Shown: positions 17,713-26,186, numbered from the stretch's first letter. The stretch is 64,000 nucleotides of DNA from CAZYBC01 sp964645645 (GCA_964645645.1 CAZYBC010000002.1:1-64000); one strand, 5' to 3'. The notes: a model not told the origin generated them from the sequence alone. Program-made: numbers and translations.

Positions 17713-18777
17713 ATGAATATACATGACATTTTAAACTTTTTAATTGAAAATGAAGGGTCGGATATTCACATTAAGGTTGGGATGCCTCCAACTTTGCGTT
17801 TGAGTGGTGAATTAAAACCCGTGGAAGGCGCGCCGGCTTTAAGTCAAGAGCAAGCGGAAAGTTTAATTTTTCCACTGATGACTCAAGAGCAAAAAGACTA
17901 TGTTAAGGTTAATAAAGAATTAGACTTTGGTTATCAATATAAAGATTTAGGCCGGTTTAGAATTAACGTCTTTAATGCTAAAGGCACGATCGCAGCCGCG
18001 ATGCGTTTGATTCCGGCCAAAATTAAAACAGTGGATGATCTTAATTTACCACCGGTTTTTCATAAGTTTACTAATTATAGACAAGGTTTGGTCTTAGTTA
18101 CTGGTCCAACTGGTGAAGGTAAATCTACCACTCTAGCTGCGTTAATTGATGAAATTAATAGTACTCGTGGTGAACATATTTTAACCATTGAAGATCCAAT
18201 TGAGTTTGTCTATCAGCCTAAAAAAAGTATTATTTCTCAGCGTGAAGTTAATCATGATACTCACGGTTGGGATATTGCGCTGCGCTCTGCTCTGCGTGAA
18301 GATCCTGACATTGTGTTAGTGGGAGAAATGCGTGACTACGAAACTATTGCCAGCGCCATTACTGTGGCTGAAACTGGTCATTTGGTTTTTGCCACTTTGC
18401 ATACCGCTACGGCGGCGCAAACCATTGACCGTATTATTGACGTCTTCCCTGCTCACCAACAAGGGCAGATTCGTCAACAATTAGCTGCTACATTAAAGGT
18501 GGTGGCTTCTCAACGCTTGTTGCCCAAAGTAGGCGGAGGCCGAGTGGCTTCTTTTGAAATTATGACGGCTAATAGTGCAGTGCAAAACTTGATTCGTGAA
18601 CAAAAAACTCATCAGATTGATAACACTATTCAGACTTCAGCTGATGAAGGAATGATGCTGATTGAAACTCATTTAGCTCAATTGGTGCAACAAGGTCAAG
18701 TTAGCAGAGAAATTGCTATTGAAAGAGCTTTTAGACCAAAAGAAATGGAAAGATTACTTGGTGGCGGTTTAGCTTAA
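17713..18777 (+). CDS. pilT: Type IV pilus retraction ATPase PilT
   Basis: 354 residues, normal PilT length. The N-terminal domain begins IHDILNFLIENEGSDIHIKVG. Walker A GPTGEGKSTT is near residue 131, with GEGK in place of the commoner GSGK. The Asp box is HILTIEDPIEFVYQPKKSIISQREVN, Walker B DPDIVLVGEMRDYETI, and the His box TGHLVFATLHTATAAQTIDRIIDVFP. The last stretch is typical of PilT rather than PilB. It depolymerises pili for retraction, twitching or DNA uptake. AAGGAA precedes the ATG. Confidence 0.95.
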   Translation: MNIHDILNFLIENEGSDIHIKVGMPPTLRLSGELKPVEGAPALSQEQAESLIFPLMTQEQKDYVKVNKELDFGYQYKDLGRFRINVFNAKGTIAAAMRLIPAKIKTVDDLNLPPVFHKFTNYRQGLVLVTGPTGEGKSTTLAALIDEINSTRGEHILTIEDPIEFVYQPKKSIISQREVNHDTHGWDIALRSALREDPDIVLVGEMRDYETIASAITVAETGHLVFATLHTATAAQTIDRIIDVFPAHQQGQIRQQLAATLKVVASQRLLPKVGGGRVASFEIMTANSAVQNLIREQKTHQIDNTIQTSADEGMMLIETHLAQLVQQGQVSREIAIERAFRPKEMERLLGGGLA

Positions 18778-18805
18778 CAATCCCCGCCTACCTAAATAAA
18801 GACTT

Positions 18806-20008
18806 ATGTCAATCTATAATTATCTAGTCAAAAACGAATATGGTGAAAGTATTAAAGGCAAGGTTGAAGCCAACAGTGAACGCCATGCGGCTTCGATTTT
18901 AAGTAGTCGTGGGATGTTGGTGATTGATATTAGTCCAATTGGTGATGAAACTTGGGCCAAAATCAAAGAATCTTTGGTAGGAATTAAGCAAACTGACATT
19001 GTTAATTTTACTCGCCAGCTATCAACCATGATTAGTGCTGGTCTGCCTTTGGCTGGAGCTTTAAATATTTTGCAGGCTCAGGGTAAACCAGAAATGGCCA
19101 AGATGATTGGTGAGTTACTCAAAGATATTGAAGGCGGGGCAACTTTTTCTAGCGCTTTGGCTAAACATCCTAAAGTTTTTTCCAGAGTTTATATTCAATT
19201 GGTGCATGCTGGTGAGGTGGGTGGTGTGTTAGACAATATTTTAAATCGTTTGGCAGAAGTGATGGAAAAAGAAAAAGATTTCCGTGCTAAAACTAAGGGC
19301 GCGATGATTTATCCAGTGATTGTGGTGTTAGCCATGATTGCGGTGGGTATTATTATGATGATTTTTGTTATTCCCAAAATGCTGTCAATGTTTACTGATT
19401 TTGGGGCGGAACTCCCCTTGCCGACCAAGATTTTAATTGGGGTTAGTGGCTTCATGGCTAAGTTTTGGTATATTTTACTAATTATCATTGGTGCTGGCAT
19501 TTATGCTTTCCGTAGAATTTATAGTACTAAAAAAGGTCAACGAGAAATTGATCGTTTGATTATGAAAGTGCCAATTATTGGGACTTTGCGAGTTAAAACA
19601 GTTTTAACTGATTTTAGCCGGACTCTAGCTTTATTATTAGGCAGTGGTGTATCTTTGATGGAAGCTTTGGAAATTGTTGGTGATGCAATCAGTAGTATTC
19701 TTTATCGAGAAGCTGTGGTTGATGCCAGAAAAAGAATTGAAAAAGGTGTGCCTTTATCTCAGGCTATTGCCGCTCAAGAAATTTTTCCGCCAATTTTAGA
19801 CCAAATGATTGCTGTGGGTGAGGAAACTGGTAAGATGGATGAAATTTTAACTAAGCTATCTAATTATTTTGAATTAGAAACTGGTTATGCTGTCAAAAAT
19901 TTGACTAGCGCCATTGAGCCTTTGATTATGATTGTGTTAGGCATTGGTGTAGGGTTAATGGTGGTAGCAGTAATCATGCCAATTTATAGCTTAACAAGCC
20001 AATTTTAA
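18806..20008 (+). CDS. pilC: Type IV pilus inner-membrane platform protein PilC
   Basis: 400 residues with two T2SSF domains, each ending in membrane helices: first FTRQLSTMISAGLPLAGALNIL then MIYPVIVVLAMIAVGIIMMIFVIPKM; second FSRTLALLLGSGVSLMEALEIV then IEPLIMIVLGIGVGLMVVAVIMPIYSL. PilC couples the PilB/PilT motors to the pilus. It is the third gene of the pilB operon. There is no strong Shine-Dalgarno; the start MSIYNYLVKNEYGE fits the family. Confidence 0.95.
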   Translation: MSIYNYLVKNEYGESIKGKVEANSERHAASILSSRGMLVIDISPIGDETWAKIKESLVGIKQTDIVNFTRQLSTMISAGLPLAGALNILQAQGKPEMAKMIGELLKDIEGGATFSSALAKHPKVFSRVYIQLVHAGEVGGVLDNILNRLAEVMEKEKDFRAKTKGAMIYPVIVVLAMIAVGIIMMIFVIPKMLSMFTDFGAELPLPTKILIGVSGFMAKFWYILLIIIGAGIYAFRRIYSTKKGQREIDRLIMKVPIIGTLRVKTVLTDFSRTLALLLGSGVSLMEALEIVGDAISSILYREAVVDARKRIEKGVPLSQAIAAQEIFPPILDQMIAVGEETGKMDEILTKLSNYFELETGYAVKNLTSAIEPLIMIVLGIGVGLMVVAVIMPIYSLTSQF

Positions 20009-20066
20009 TTTAAACTTTAACCTTAACTTTAGAAACGCAATCGCTTAGTTGAAATGGCAGAGAGTG

Positions 20067-20136
20067 ATTTTTATTCTTACTTTTGTAAATCATTCTGGCG
20101 GGACGCCGGTGCATTTACAAAAGTAAGAATAAAAAT
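20067..20136. repeat. 24-bp-stem hairpin with GC-rich loop
   Basis: A perfect 24-base inverted repeat (20067-20090 / 20113-20136, core TTCTTACTTTTGTAAAT) encloses the 22-base loop 20091-20112 with an inner GGCG-GGA-CGCC. It lies between pilC and the major pilin gene. It may end the pilBTC transcript or protect RNA ends; the T tract expected of a simple terminator is replaced by A-rich sequence. The loop resembles that of the 37851-37911 hairpin. Confidence 0.9.
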
Positions 20137-20150
20137 ATTGATACTGACTC

Positions 20151-20180
20151 TTGAAATTGGTTAATGGCTTAGTATATAAA
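20151..20180 (+). promoter_or_regulatory. Promoter of major pilin gene
   Basis: TTGAAA (20151-20156) followed after 16 bases by TATATA or after 18 by TATAAA. The pilin ATG, preceded by AAGGAAAAG, follows 35 bases on, leaving a short leader. Confidence 0.6.
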
Positions 20181-20214
20181 TAAAGTATATCTGTGTATTA
20201 AAAAAGGAAAAGTT

Positions 20215-20841
20215 ATGCAAAACTCTAAATTATTTAAAGTTTTCAAGAGCTCACTTGGTTTTACCATGATTGAGTTATTAATCGTTATTTCTATTTTAGG
20301 TATTTTAGCCGTGGCAGTGTTGTCAGCTATTAACCCAGTTGAACAAATTAACCGTGGCCGTGATACCGGGAGTCGTTCTGATGCTGAGCAATTACTTAGT
20401 GCTATTGATAGATTTAATGCTTTCCAGGGTTATTATCCTTGGGTAGCTTCTGCTCAAACAGTTAACACAGCGGTAGCTTGGACAGAAGTTGATGCGGCTA
20501 GCCCTTGGTATTCAAGAACTGTGACTAACGGAGTTAGTGATTGTGAAGTTCTTGCTAAGCTTTCAGGTGGAATGACTGGCACCACAGAGCCTTGTGATGG
20601 TACGGATGAATTAAAACTATCTTTTATTGATAGAATTACGAACTCTACTTATAATAGCTTGTATATTTATAACCATGGAGATCAAGGAGATAGTACTTAC
20701 GTTTGTTTTTTACCTAAATCTGGGGCTTTTACCACTGAAGCTCACAAACGCTGTGATGATGTTGCGGCTAATGCAGCTCCTGCTGACTTTCCTTTAGCCG
20801 AAGCTTGTGTTGCTGATGCTTGGTACATCTGCTTACCATAA
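20215..20841 (+). CDS. Type IV major-pilin-like prepilin
   Basis: 208 residues. A short basic leader ends in G, followed by the class III signal FTMIELLIVISILGILAVAVLSAINP with Glu at +5 of the mature protein, where PilD would cut and methylate. The globular part has four or more Cys (DCEVLAKLS, EPCDGTDE, YVCFLPKSG, ACVADAWYICLP), suggesting disulfides. It has its own promoter, a good Shine-Dalgarno and a terminator, unlike the minor pilins, which suggests the highest expression and a major-pilin role. That assignment is inferred. Confidence 0.88.
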   Translation: MQNSKLFKVFKSSLGFTMIELLIVISILGILAVAVLSAINPVEQINRGRDTGSRSDAEQLLSAIDRFNAFQGYYPWVASAQTVNTAVAWTEVDAASPWYSRTVTNGVSDCEVLAKLSGGMTGTTEPCDGTDELKLSFIDRITNSTYNSLYIYNHGDQGDSTYVCFLPKSGAFTTEAHKRCDDVAANAAPADFPLAEACVADAWYICLP

Positions 20842-20869
20842 TTTTATGGTTAGTTAAATTAAAATTTTA

Positions 20870-20897
20870 ACAGGCTAGGCAACTAGCCTGTTTTTTT
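20870..20897 (+). terminator. Pilin gene terminator
   Basis: ACAGGCTAG pairs with CTAGCCTGT around loop GCAA and is followed by seven T. The stop codon of the convergent metallopeptidase gene (CTA at 20883-20885) lies inside the right arm, so the hairpin is part of that gene's coding end. Confidence 0.92.
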
Positions 20898-21884
20898 GTC
20901 AGCAATGACCGCGGCAACTAACTCTTCAGCATGGGCAAAAAAATAAGCTAAGTCATCAATCTGAAATGGCTTTTGTCTAAAATCTGACAAGGATGGATCT
21001 TCAGCTTGTAAAGCCAACCCATAAATTTGACTATTTTGGCTGGTCATAGCTTTAATAACGATAGTTAAAGGTTTTTCGGAATAATCTCGTAGTATTCCCA
21101 TTAGCTTATATTTTTTATTGGCCCAGTCTCTCATACATTTTTCATGAGCCGCTTTTTCAAAGGCATCTTCATGTAAGGTCTGTCTAAATTGATCAAATTC
21201 TGGCATTCTGTCTTCTTTAAGAGCTATGCTTAAAGCTGTATCAAAACTGGTCCAAAATAAATGCTCCACTAATGGGCCAATCATGGCTTGGTTATTGATC
21301 ATGCTGGCCATGATTTCCCAGGTAACAATCACAGCTGTTTGTTCTAGCTTAGGATTATCTGCCCCAGAATAGATTGAATCCTGAAAAAGTATTAAATGAG
21401 TTAATTCATGGATTAGGGTTCTCAGATTACTATTTTTTTTATACCAAGTACTTTGAGGATTAATCATTCGATAATTTAAATAAATTGATTGGCTGGTAGA
21501 ACTTTCATAGCCAGCCAGATGATTATGCTCTTCTCCATCGCTAAATTTTTCAAAGCTAATTTTTTTTGGGATGACTGCTTGATTAACTGCTCCTTCATGA
21601 GCAAATTGTGGCGCAAGTTCATCGATCCAGTTATTAATAGTTGCTTGGTCCAGCGAGCTTTGTTCAAAGCCGGCTGTTTTTAATTGTAAATATAAATTTC
21701 TAAATCTTTTGGCTAAGGCAGTGGCTTCAGCAAAACTAAGAGTTTCTTGGTGTTTATCAAGCTCTATTTTGAGAATTGGGTTAAGAAGATTTTGACTGCC
21801 GGGGAAAAGTTGACATAAGGCAAGTAAACCCATTCCTTCAGCCATAAGTTGTAAAAAATGGCGGCGTGAAATTTCTTTTGACAT
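20883..21884 (-). CDS. Putative Tat-exported HExxH metallopeptidase-like protein
   Basis: From the ATG at 21884 the protein has 333 residues and begins MSKEISRRHFLQLMAEGMGL, a twin-arginine-like signal (SRRHFL) followed by a hydrophobic stretch. Residues 159-163 are HELTH, a gluzincin/HExxH zinc site, within LRTLIHELTHLILFQDS. No third zinc ligand was assigned with confidence. The role is unknown; an extracytoplasmic protease or a zinc-binding non-enzyme are both possible. The frame opens further upstream (21905), but the internal start gives the proper signal. It is convergent with the pilin gene. Confidence 0.75.
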   Translation of the reverse strand: MSKEISRRHFLQLMAEGMGLLALCQLFPGSQNLLNPILKIELDKHQETLSFAEATALAKRFRNLYLQLKTAGFEQSSLDQATINNWIDELAPQFAHEGAVNQAVIPKKISFEKFSDGEEHNHLAGYESSTSQSIYLNYRMINPQSTWYKKNSNLRTLIHELTHLILFQDSIYSGADNPKLEQTAVIVTWEIMASMINNQAMIGPLVEHLFWTSFDTALSIALKEDRMPEFDQFRQTLHEDAFEKAAHEKCMRDWANKKYKLMGILRDYSEKPLTIVIKAMTSQNSQIYGLALQAEDPSLSDFRQKPFQIDDLAYFFAHAEELVAAVIADKKTG

Positions 21885-21981
21885 AAAGATGAATTTTGGG
21901 GTCATAGTATAGCAGGGTTTTTGTCAGCTAAGAAGTCAGGATAAAGAAGTAAAATAAAGAGTAGCTGGTATAATTAATTTT

Positions 21982-22173
21982 ATGGACAAAAAAGCTAGAT
22001 TTTTACAAATATATGCTAATTTACCACTCCAATTAAGACAAGAGATTATCATTGTGGTTAATCAAGAGCCTTTTACTTGGAATTCAGCAAGGTTAGAAAT
22101 AGATAATAATAGTGAAATAGGTAAAACTATTTTAGATAAATTAGTCAAAATAGGAATTATTGAAGATGCCTAA
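21982..22173 (+). CDS. Small hypothetical protein
   Basis: 63 residues beginning MDKKARFLQIYANLPLQLRQ, with a middle PFTWNSARLEIDN and end KTILDKLVKIGIIEDA. It is charged, soluble and probably helical. TATAAT ends seven bases before the ATG and there is no Shine-Dalgarno, suggesting a leaderless message. Its end overlaps the start of the next small gene, so the two are probably one unit. I do not recognise a characterised family. Confidence 0.7.
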   Translation: MDKKARFLQIYANLPLQLRQEIIIVVNQEPFTWNSARLEIDNNSEIGKTILDKLVKIGIIEDA

Positions 22174-22399
22174 AAATAAAAAACAGCAAATTCAGGAAGA
22201 TATAAAAGAATTAGTTATTGCCAGATTAAAAGCTATCCCTCAAGATTTTAATATATCTTTTGGAGGCAATGAAAGTTTAACTAGAGATGAAGCAATTCAA
22301 AACATTATTGAAGAAAGTGATTTAGGCAGAGAGATAATAGATATTCAATTAAAGTTTCTAAAAGATATGACTAAAGGTGATTTATATCAATATGTTTAA
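22166..22399 (+). CDS. Small hypothetical protein
   Basis: 77 residues from the ATG at 22166 (MPKNKKQQIQEDIKELVIAR); a TTG two codons upstream is also possible. It is acidic and helical, with SFGGNESLTRDEAIQNIIEESDLGREIIDIQLKFLKDM. It overlaps the previous gene by 8 bases, in a different frame. The pattern of a short first protein with IYANLP and a second with a GREII-x-IQ-x-x-FL helix suggests a conserved pair, but I know no function. Regulator-like or toxin-antitoxin-like roles are speculation. Confidence 0.7.
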   Translation: MPKNKKQQIQEDIKELVIARLKAIPQDFNISFGGNESLTRDEAIQNIIEESDLGREIIDIQLKFLKDMTKGDLYQYV

Positions 22400-22484
22400 A
22401 TTATCTTTAAAAGCCACAAATGAAGAAAAATCTCTTTTACCTTTTATTTGGCATAATATGAAAGTTCAGGTATTATTAACTTAA
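22392..22484 (+). CDS. Possible 30-residue ORF
   Basis: An ATG overlapping the previous stop (ATGTTTAA) opens 30 codons (MFKLSLKATNEEKSLLPFIW...) ending three bases before pilD. The overlap continues the coupling of the two genes before it. It may be a real microprotein, a remnant of a longer third gene, or only a bridge to pilD. No other evidence. Confidence 0.35.
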   Translation: MFKLSLKATNEEKSLLPFIWHNMKVQVLLT

Positions 22485-22487
22485 CTT

Positions 22488-23303
22488 ATGGCACTTTACT
22501 TTATTTTTATTGGTTTAATTTTATTTTTTTTTGGTGCCATTATTGGTAGCTTTCTTAATGTGGTTATTTATCGTACAGTTAATGAATTAGACTGGGTGGT
22601 GGATCGTTCGCGTTGTGATCATTGTCACAAACAAATTGCTTGGTACGACAATATTCCTCTCCTCTCTTATTTATTATTGCAGGGTAAGTGCCGTTATTGT
22701 CACAAGTCAATTGCTTTTAGTCATCCTTTGGTGGAAATTTTGACTGGTAGTTTATTTGTGTGGTGGTATTTTGTGGGTTTTTTGTTTTTTAGATTAACCC
22801 AAACGCCGTTTGCCATTCTCCAGCCTATCTTTTGGCTAGTAGTTGGTTTATTGTTATTAGTAATTTTAGTGGCGGATGTTCGTTATTATTTAATTCCTGA
22901 TTATGCTCTTTTGCCGTTATTCTTTATCACTGTCCTCTATCGTTTAGTTTTAACAGTATCTGGGATTATGCAAGTAGCTGATTTAGGGCGGGCTTTATTG
23001 GCAACCTTAATTTTATTTGCCTTCTTTTTTGCGTTATGGTTTTTTACTAAAGGTAAGGGGTTTGGCTTTGGCGATGTAAAACTGGCGATTCCCCTTGGTT
23101 TATTGCTTGGTTGGCCCAAAATTTTGATTGGGGTTTTCTTTGCCTTTCTTTTAGGCGGATTAGTTGGCATAATGTTAATAATCCTAGGAAAAAAACGTTT
23201 TGGTCAGGTTTTGCCTTTTGGCCCGTTTTTAATTGTGGGAACTTTGGTTGCACTGGTTTATGGGGAGATTATATGGCAATGGTATTTTAGACTTATAATA
23301 TGA
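22488..23303 (+). CDS. pilD: Prepilin peptidase / methyltransferase
   Basis: 271 residues, polytopic A24 aspartic peptidase. It begins with GSFLNVVIYR, then a cytoplasmic zinc loop with two CxxC pairs (CDHCHKQIAWYDNIP; CRYCHKSIAFSHPLVE). The two catalytic aspartates are in VADVRYYLIPD and GFGFGDVKL. It cleaves the leaders of the type IV prepilins encoded on both sides and probably methylates the new N-terminus. It is followed with a 4-base overlap by a membrane protein and then the minor pilins. Confidence 0.95.
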   Translation: MALYFIFIGLILFFFGAIIGSFLNVVIYRTVNELDWVVDRSRCDHCHKQIAWYDNIPLLSYLLLQGKCRYCHKSIAFSHPLVEILTGSLFVWWYFVGFLFFRLTQTPFAILQPIFWLVVGLLLLVILVADVRYYLIPDYALLPLFFITVLYRLVLTVSGIMQVADLGRALLATLILFAFFFALWFFTKGKGFGFGDVKLAIPLGLLLGWPKILIGVFFAFLLGGLVGIMLIILGKKRFGQVLPFGPFLIVGTLVALVYGEIIWQWYFRLII

Positions 23304-24316
23304 AGGTGATTAAAGCCATTTTTAGCTTTTTTTTAATTTTAGCTTTTTTAGTGATTGTGGTTGGATTGGGTGGTCGAGAATTGGTGTTATTGGTGGGCTT
23401 GAATAAGCTGAAGAGTGATTTAGTGCAATTAAAAAATTTGCAAAGCCGAGGTGATTACTTAAATAATTGTATCAGCATGGGTGCTTCAGCTGCTGATAAT
23501 GAACAAACCTACCGGGTGCAATTGCGTTTTATTGATAATCAAAATTATGTTACCGAAGTAGTGTGTAATGGTATCAGCAATGCTCCCATTACTGTGGGCG
23601 CTGATAAATTACCTTTTATTTTACGTAAAGTTGCCGGTTCTTCTGGCGTAATTTGGCCAATGGATAATTCTGGCGTAAGATTAGAAATTTTAGGAAGGAT
23701 TGGCGAAATTTCTTTGCTTAATGAAGGAATTAATGTGAAGTTAAAAACTACCCCAGTTGATTTGGAAGCTGGTCCTCCAGCTGCTTGTGGTGGCTATGGG
23801 TTTGTCTGTTGCAATCCAGCTCAAGAAAAAGGTTTAGGCGATCAATTAGTGGGCGTGTCTGATTGTCCAGATGATTGTTATAGTAGTTGTGCTTATGCTC
23901 CAGTAGTGTTAGCGTTTAATACTAGGCCATTTTATGATCAAACCACTGGTCAATTAATGATTAAAGCAGGAGAAATTGTCAATTTTTCATATAATGTTAG
24001 CGGTTCACAGCAACAAGGTTTTGCTGGTCAGATTGAAGAAAGTGATGATGCTTTAACTCGCTTAATGAAAAATTTGCAGAGCTTAATTGATAAAACCACT
24101 AAACCTAATGGTGAAGAAAAAGTTCAGGTAATTTTAGATTTTGGCGATGGTCAAAAAGAAAATTCTTTTAGCCTAAATAACATGGTGGATCATACTTATG
24201 CTTGCGCGAGCGATCAATGCCAATATACCGCTAACGTCAGAGCTTTAAATATGACCACTGGGGCTAGGTCAGCTGATAACTTAGTCAGTAGTATTAAAAT
24301 TATTGTTAATCGCTAA
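23300..24316 (+). CDS. Membrane-anchored, PKD-like pilus-cluster protein
   Basis: 338 residues. An N-terminal transmembrane helix (about 5-33, FFLILAFLVIVVGLGG) precedes an extracytoplasmic part. A Cys-rich patch lies near 185-215 (CGGYGFVCCNP, DCPDDCYSSCAY). The C-terminal part resembles a PKD/Ig fold (VILDFGDGQKENSF...VDHTYAC...YTANVRALN). There is no pilin signal. The start ATG overlaps the pilD stop. Its place between pilD and four prepilins suggests a pilus-assembly or surface role; function unknown. Confidence 0.72.
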   Translation: MKVIKAIFSFFLILAFLVIVVGLGGRELVLLVGLNKLKSDLVQLKNLQSRGDYLNNCISMGASAADNEQTYRVQLRFIDNQNYVTEVVCNGISNAPITVGADKLPFILRKVAGSSGVIWPMDNSGVRLEILGRIGEISLLNEGINVKLKTTPVDLEAGPPAACGGYGFVCCNPAQEKGLGDQLVGVSDCPDDCYSSCAYAPVVLAFNTRPFYDQTTGQLMIKAGEIVNFSYNVSGSQQQGFAGQIEESDDALTRLMKNLQSLIDKTTKPNGEEKVQVILDFGDGQKENSFSLNNMVDHTYACASDQCQYTANVRALNMTTGARSADNLVSSIKIIVNR

Positions 24317-24330
24317 CAAAGAAAGTATTT

Positions 24331-24759
24331 ATGCAAAAACGACACAAAAAAAATGGTTTTACGCTTTTGGAATTATTAGTGGTAGTTTCCATTATGGGGA
24401 TTTTAATTGCCATGGGCAGTGCAGCTTTTGCTACAGCTCAAAAAAAGAGCCGAGATGGCAGACGACGAGCTGATATTAAGGCGATGCAAGATGGCTTTGA
24501 ACAATATAATGCTTCTCATTCTAGTGCTTATGCTACTTGTAATGCAATGTTTGCTGACACAACGATTTTCCCGGCTGGCCAGCCTAGAGATCCAAAGGGA
24601 ACTTCTCCTTATGTTTATACCTGTAATGCTCCTTCTGGTAGTTATTCCTATTGTGCTTGTGCTAGATTAGAAGGCGGTGGTGGGAATGCTACTTTCACTG
24701 ATTGCTCTGGGTTAGGATCAAGTTCTGGTGATTATTATTGTTTAGTTAATTTACAGTAG
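24331..24759 (+). CDS. Type IV prepilin-like minor pilin
   Basis: 142 residues. A basic leader (MQKRHKKNG) is followed by the prepilin motif FTLLELLVVVSIMGILIAMG with Glu at +5. A KKSRDGRRRADIKAMQDGFEQYN helix and a Cys/Gly/Ser-rich globular end (CACARLEGGGG, CSGLGSSSGDYYCL) follow. It resembles the GspG/PilA pseudopilin pattern. It is the first of four consecutive prepilin genes; 12 bases separate it from the next. Confidence 0.88.
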   Translation: MQKRHKKNGFTLLELLVVVSIMGILIAMGSAAFATAQKKSRDGRRRADIKAMQDGFEQYNASHSSAYATCNAMFADTTIFPAGQPRDPKGTSPYVYTCNAPSGSYSYCACARLEGGGGNATFTDCSGLGSSSGDYYCLVNLQ

Positions 24760-24771
24760 TTAAGGAAAATT

Positions 24772-25173
24772 ATGCAATTAAATTCTTTTAAAAAAAAACA
24801 TTACAATAAAGGCTTTACCTTAATTGAGCTTTTGGTGGCAGCAACGATTGTGATTGTTTTAACGACTATTGGTTTAGTGAGTTATAGAAGTGCACTCAAT
24901 AAAAGCAAAGATGGTAAACGCAAATCAGATTTAGAAACTTTGCGTCAGGCATTAGTGCTGTATAAAGCAGATTATGGGCGTTATCCAACTACTTCAGATC
25001 CAGTTGCAACTCTTAAATCTGGTGGATACTTAAGCTCTGATAGTTCCACAGAGGCTATGAAAGATCCTAATCCGGCTAAGTCTTATGTTTATTCCTATGG
25101 TACGGGTGGGGTGAGTTTTACTATCACAGCTACTTTAGAAGATGGGACTACTTATACTGTAGCCAGTCCTTAA
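24772..25173 (+). CDS. Type IV prepilin (GspG-like)
   Basis: 133 residues. After the leader ending NKG comes FTLIELLVAATIVIVLTTIG, with Glu at +5. The next helix KSKDGKRKSDLETLRQALVLYKADYGRYP is very close to the GspG/PilE consensus, and the end KDPNPAKSYVYSYGTGGVSFTITATLEDGTTY is the usual beta sheet. No Cys. AAGGAAA precedes the ATG. It may act as a minor pilin beside the promoter-equipped pilin at 20215. Confidence 0.9.
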   Translation: MQLNSFKKKHYNKGFTLIELLVAATIVIVLTTIGLVSYRSALNKSKDGKRKSDLETLRQALVLYKADYGRYPTTSDPVATLKSGGYLSSDSSTEAMKDPNPAKSYVYSYGTGGVSFTITATLEDGTTYTVASP

Positions 25174-25245
25174 CGGGCCGGATTTGGTAAATAGGCCTGA
25201 TTGCGCAGTGGCATTTTTATTGCGCAAAAAATTTAAATAATTATT

Positions 25246-25716
25246 ATGTCAAAGCAAACTCAAGCTGGTTTTACTCTTATAGAACTGTTGGTAGTGATTA
25301 GTATTTCTGCGCTTGTAGTTGGGACAGGTCTAGTGGGTTATCTTAGATTTAATGATAAACAAAAAACTCAAGGAGGAGTTGAAGAAATTAAAACCTTTTT
25401 TAGATTAGCTCAGACTCAAGCTAAAGATGGCATTATGCCTTCTGGTTGTAATATTTTATCTGGTTACATTGTTAGTGAAAGTTGCTCTAATGCTGATTTG
25501 TGCATGAAAGCAGTCTGCAGTGGCTTTGCTACTCCTCAACAAGTAAAAGGAATCTATTTACCAGGGATTTCAGTAAGTTATGGCTCTGATATTTTTTTTA
25601 AAGTTTTAACTGGTGATATTCCAGAAGATCATGATGTCTGGGTAGCTGGTGGAGCCTTTATTTATCTTTTTAGTATTAGCAAAAGTGGTGAAATGACTGT
25701 AGGAGCTTGGCAATAA
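25246..25716 (+). CDS. Prepilin-like protein (GspH/FimT type)
   Basis: 156 residues. Leader MSKQTQAG is followed by FTLIELLVVISISALVVGTG, with Glu at +5. The continuation RFNDKQKTQGGVEEIKTFFRLAQTQAKDG matches the GspH/FimT helix pattern, followed by a beta-rich part with Cys residues. The 72 bases before it hold a TTGCGCA...TGCGCAA inverted repeat (25204-25230). Its stop TAA shares a base with the ATG of the next gene. Confidence 0.85.
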   Translation: MSKQTQAGFTLIELLVVISISALVVGTGLVGYLRFNDKQKTQGGVEEIKTFFRLAQTQAKDGIMPSGCNILSGYIVSESCSNADLCMKAVCSGFATPQQVKGIYLPGISVSYGSDIFFKVLTGDIPEDHDVWVAGGAFIYLFSISKSGEMTVGAWQ

Positions 25717-26180
25717 TGAAAAAATGTAAATTTAATCCTGGTTTTAGCTTAATTGAAGCGATTGTGGTGATTGGTATTTCTGGCTTAACTTTAACTGCCA
25801 TTACCGCGACCCTCACCTACTCCATCAAAAGTAATGCCGAAGCTCGGTATCGTTCTTTAGCCAGCAGTGCAGCCAATCAAGCCATGGAGCTCTTTGTTAA
25901 AACCAGAGTTTTGTCTGATTGGACGACTTTTAAAACCTTTAGTGGCAAAAATTATTGTTTACACAGTTTGCCTAGTTTAACCGAAGGCAACTGCAGTAGT
26001 TACAGCGATTTAGGCTTAAATGCTGGCATAACTTTTAAACGAACGGCCGCTGTAACAGGGACAGACCCAGTAAATGTCAAAATTAAAGTGACTTGGCAGC
26101 CAAATGATACTTCTAGCCCCAGCGCACCGTGTGAAAAACAATGCGTAGAGGTGGAACGGAATTTTTATCAGTATGAGTAG
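25716..26180 (+). CDS. Prepilin-like protein (PilV/GspI type)
   Basis: 154 residues from the ATG that overlaps the previous stop (TAATG). The signal is NPGFSLIEAIVVIGISGLTLTAI, with Glu at +5, then TYSIKSNAEARYRSLASSAANQAMELFVKTR, a PilV/GspI-like helix. The C-terminal CEKQCVEVERNFYQYE suggests a disulfide. It is the last of the plus-strand pilin run. The convergent ThDP-enzyme gene ends six bases later, where the accessory cluster begins. Confidence 0.85.
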   Translation: MKKCKFNPGFSLIEAIVVIGISGLTLTAITATLTYSIKSNAEARYRSLASSAANQAMELFVKTRVLSDWTTFKTFSGKNYCLHSLPSLTEGNCSSYSDLGLNAGITFKRTAAVTGTDPVNVKIKVTWQPNDTSSPSAPCEKQCVEVERNFYQYE

Positions 26181-26186
26181 AGACTA

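Noticed and set aside
24407..24670. 87-codon frame inside the first minor pilin
   Set aside because: An alternative frame fully within a well supported prepilin gene.
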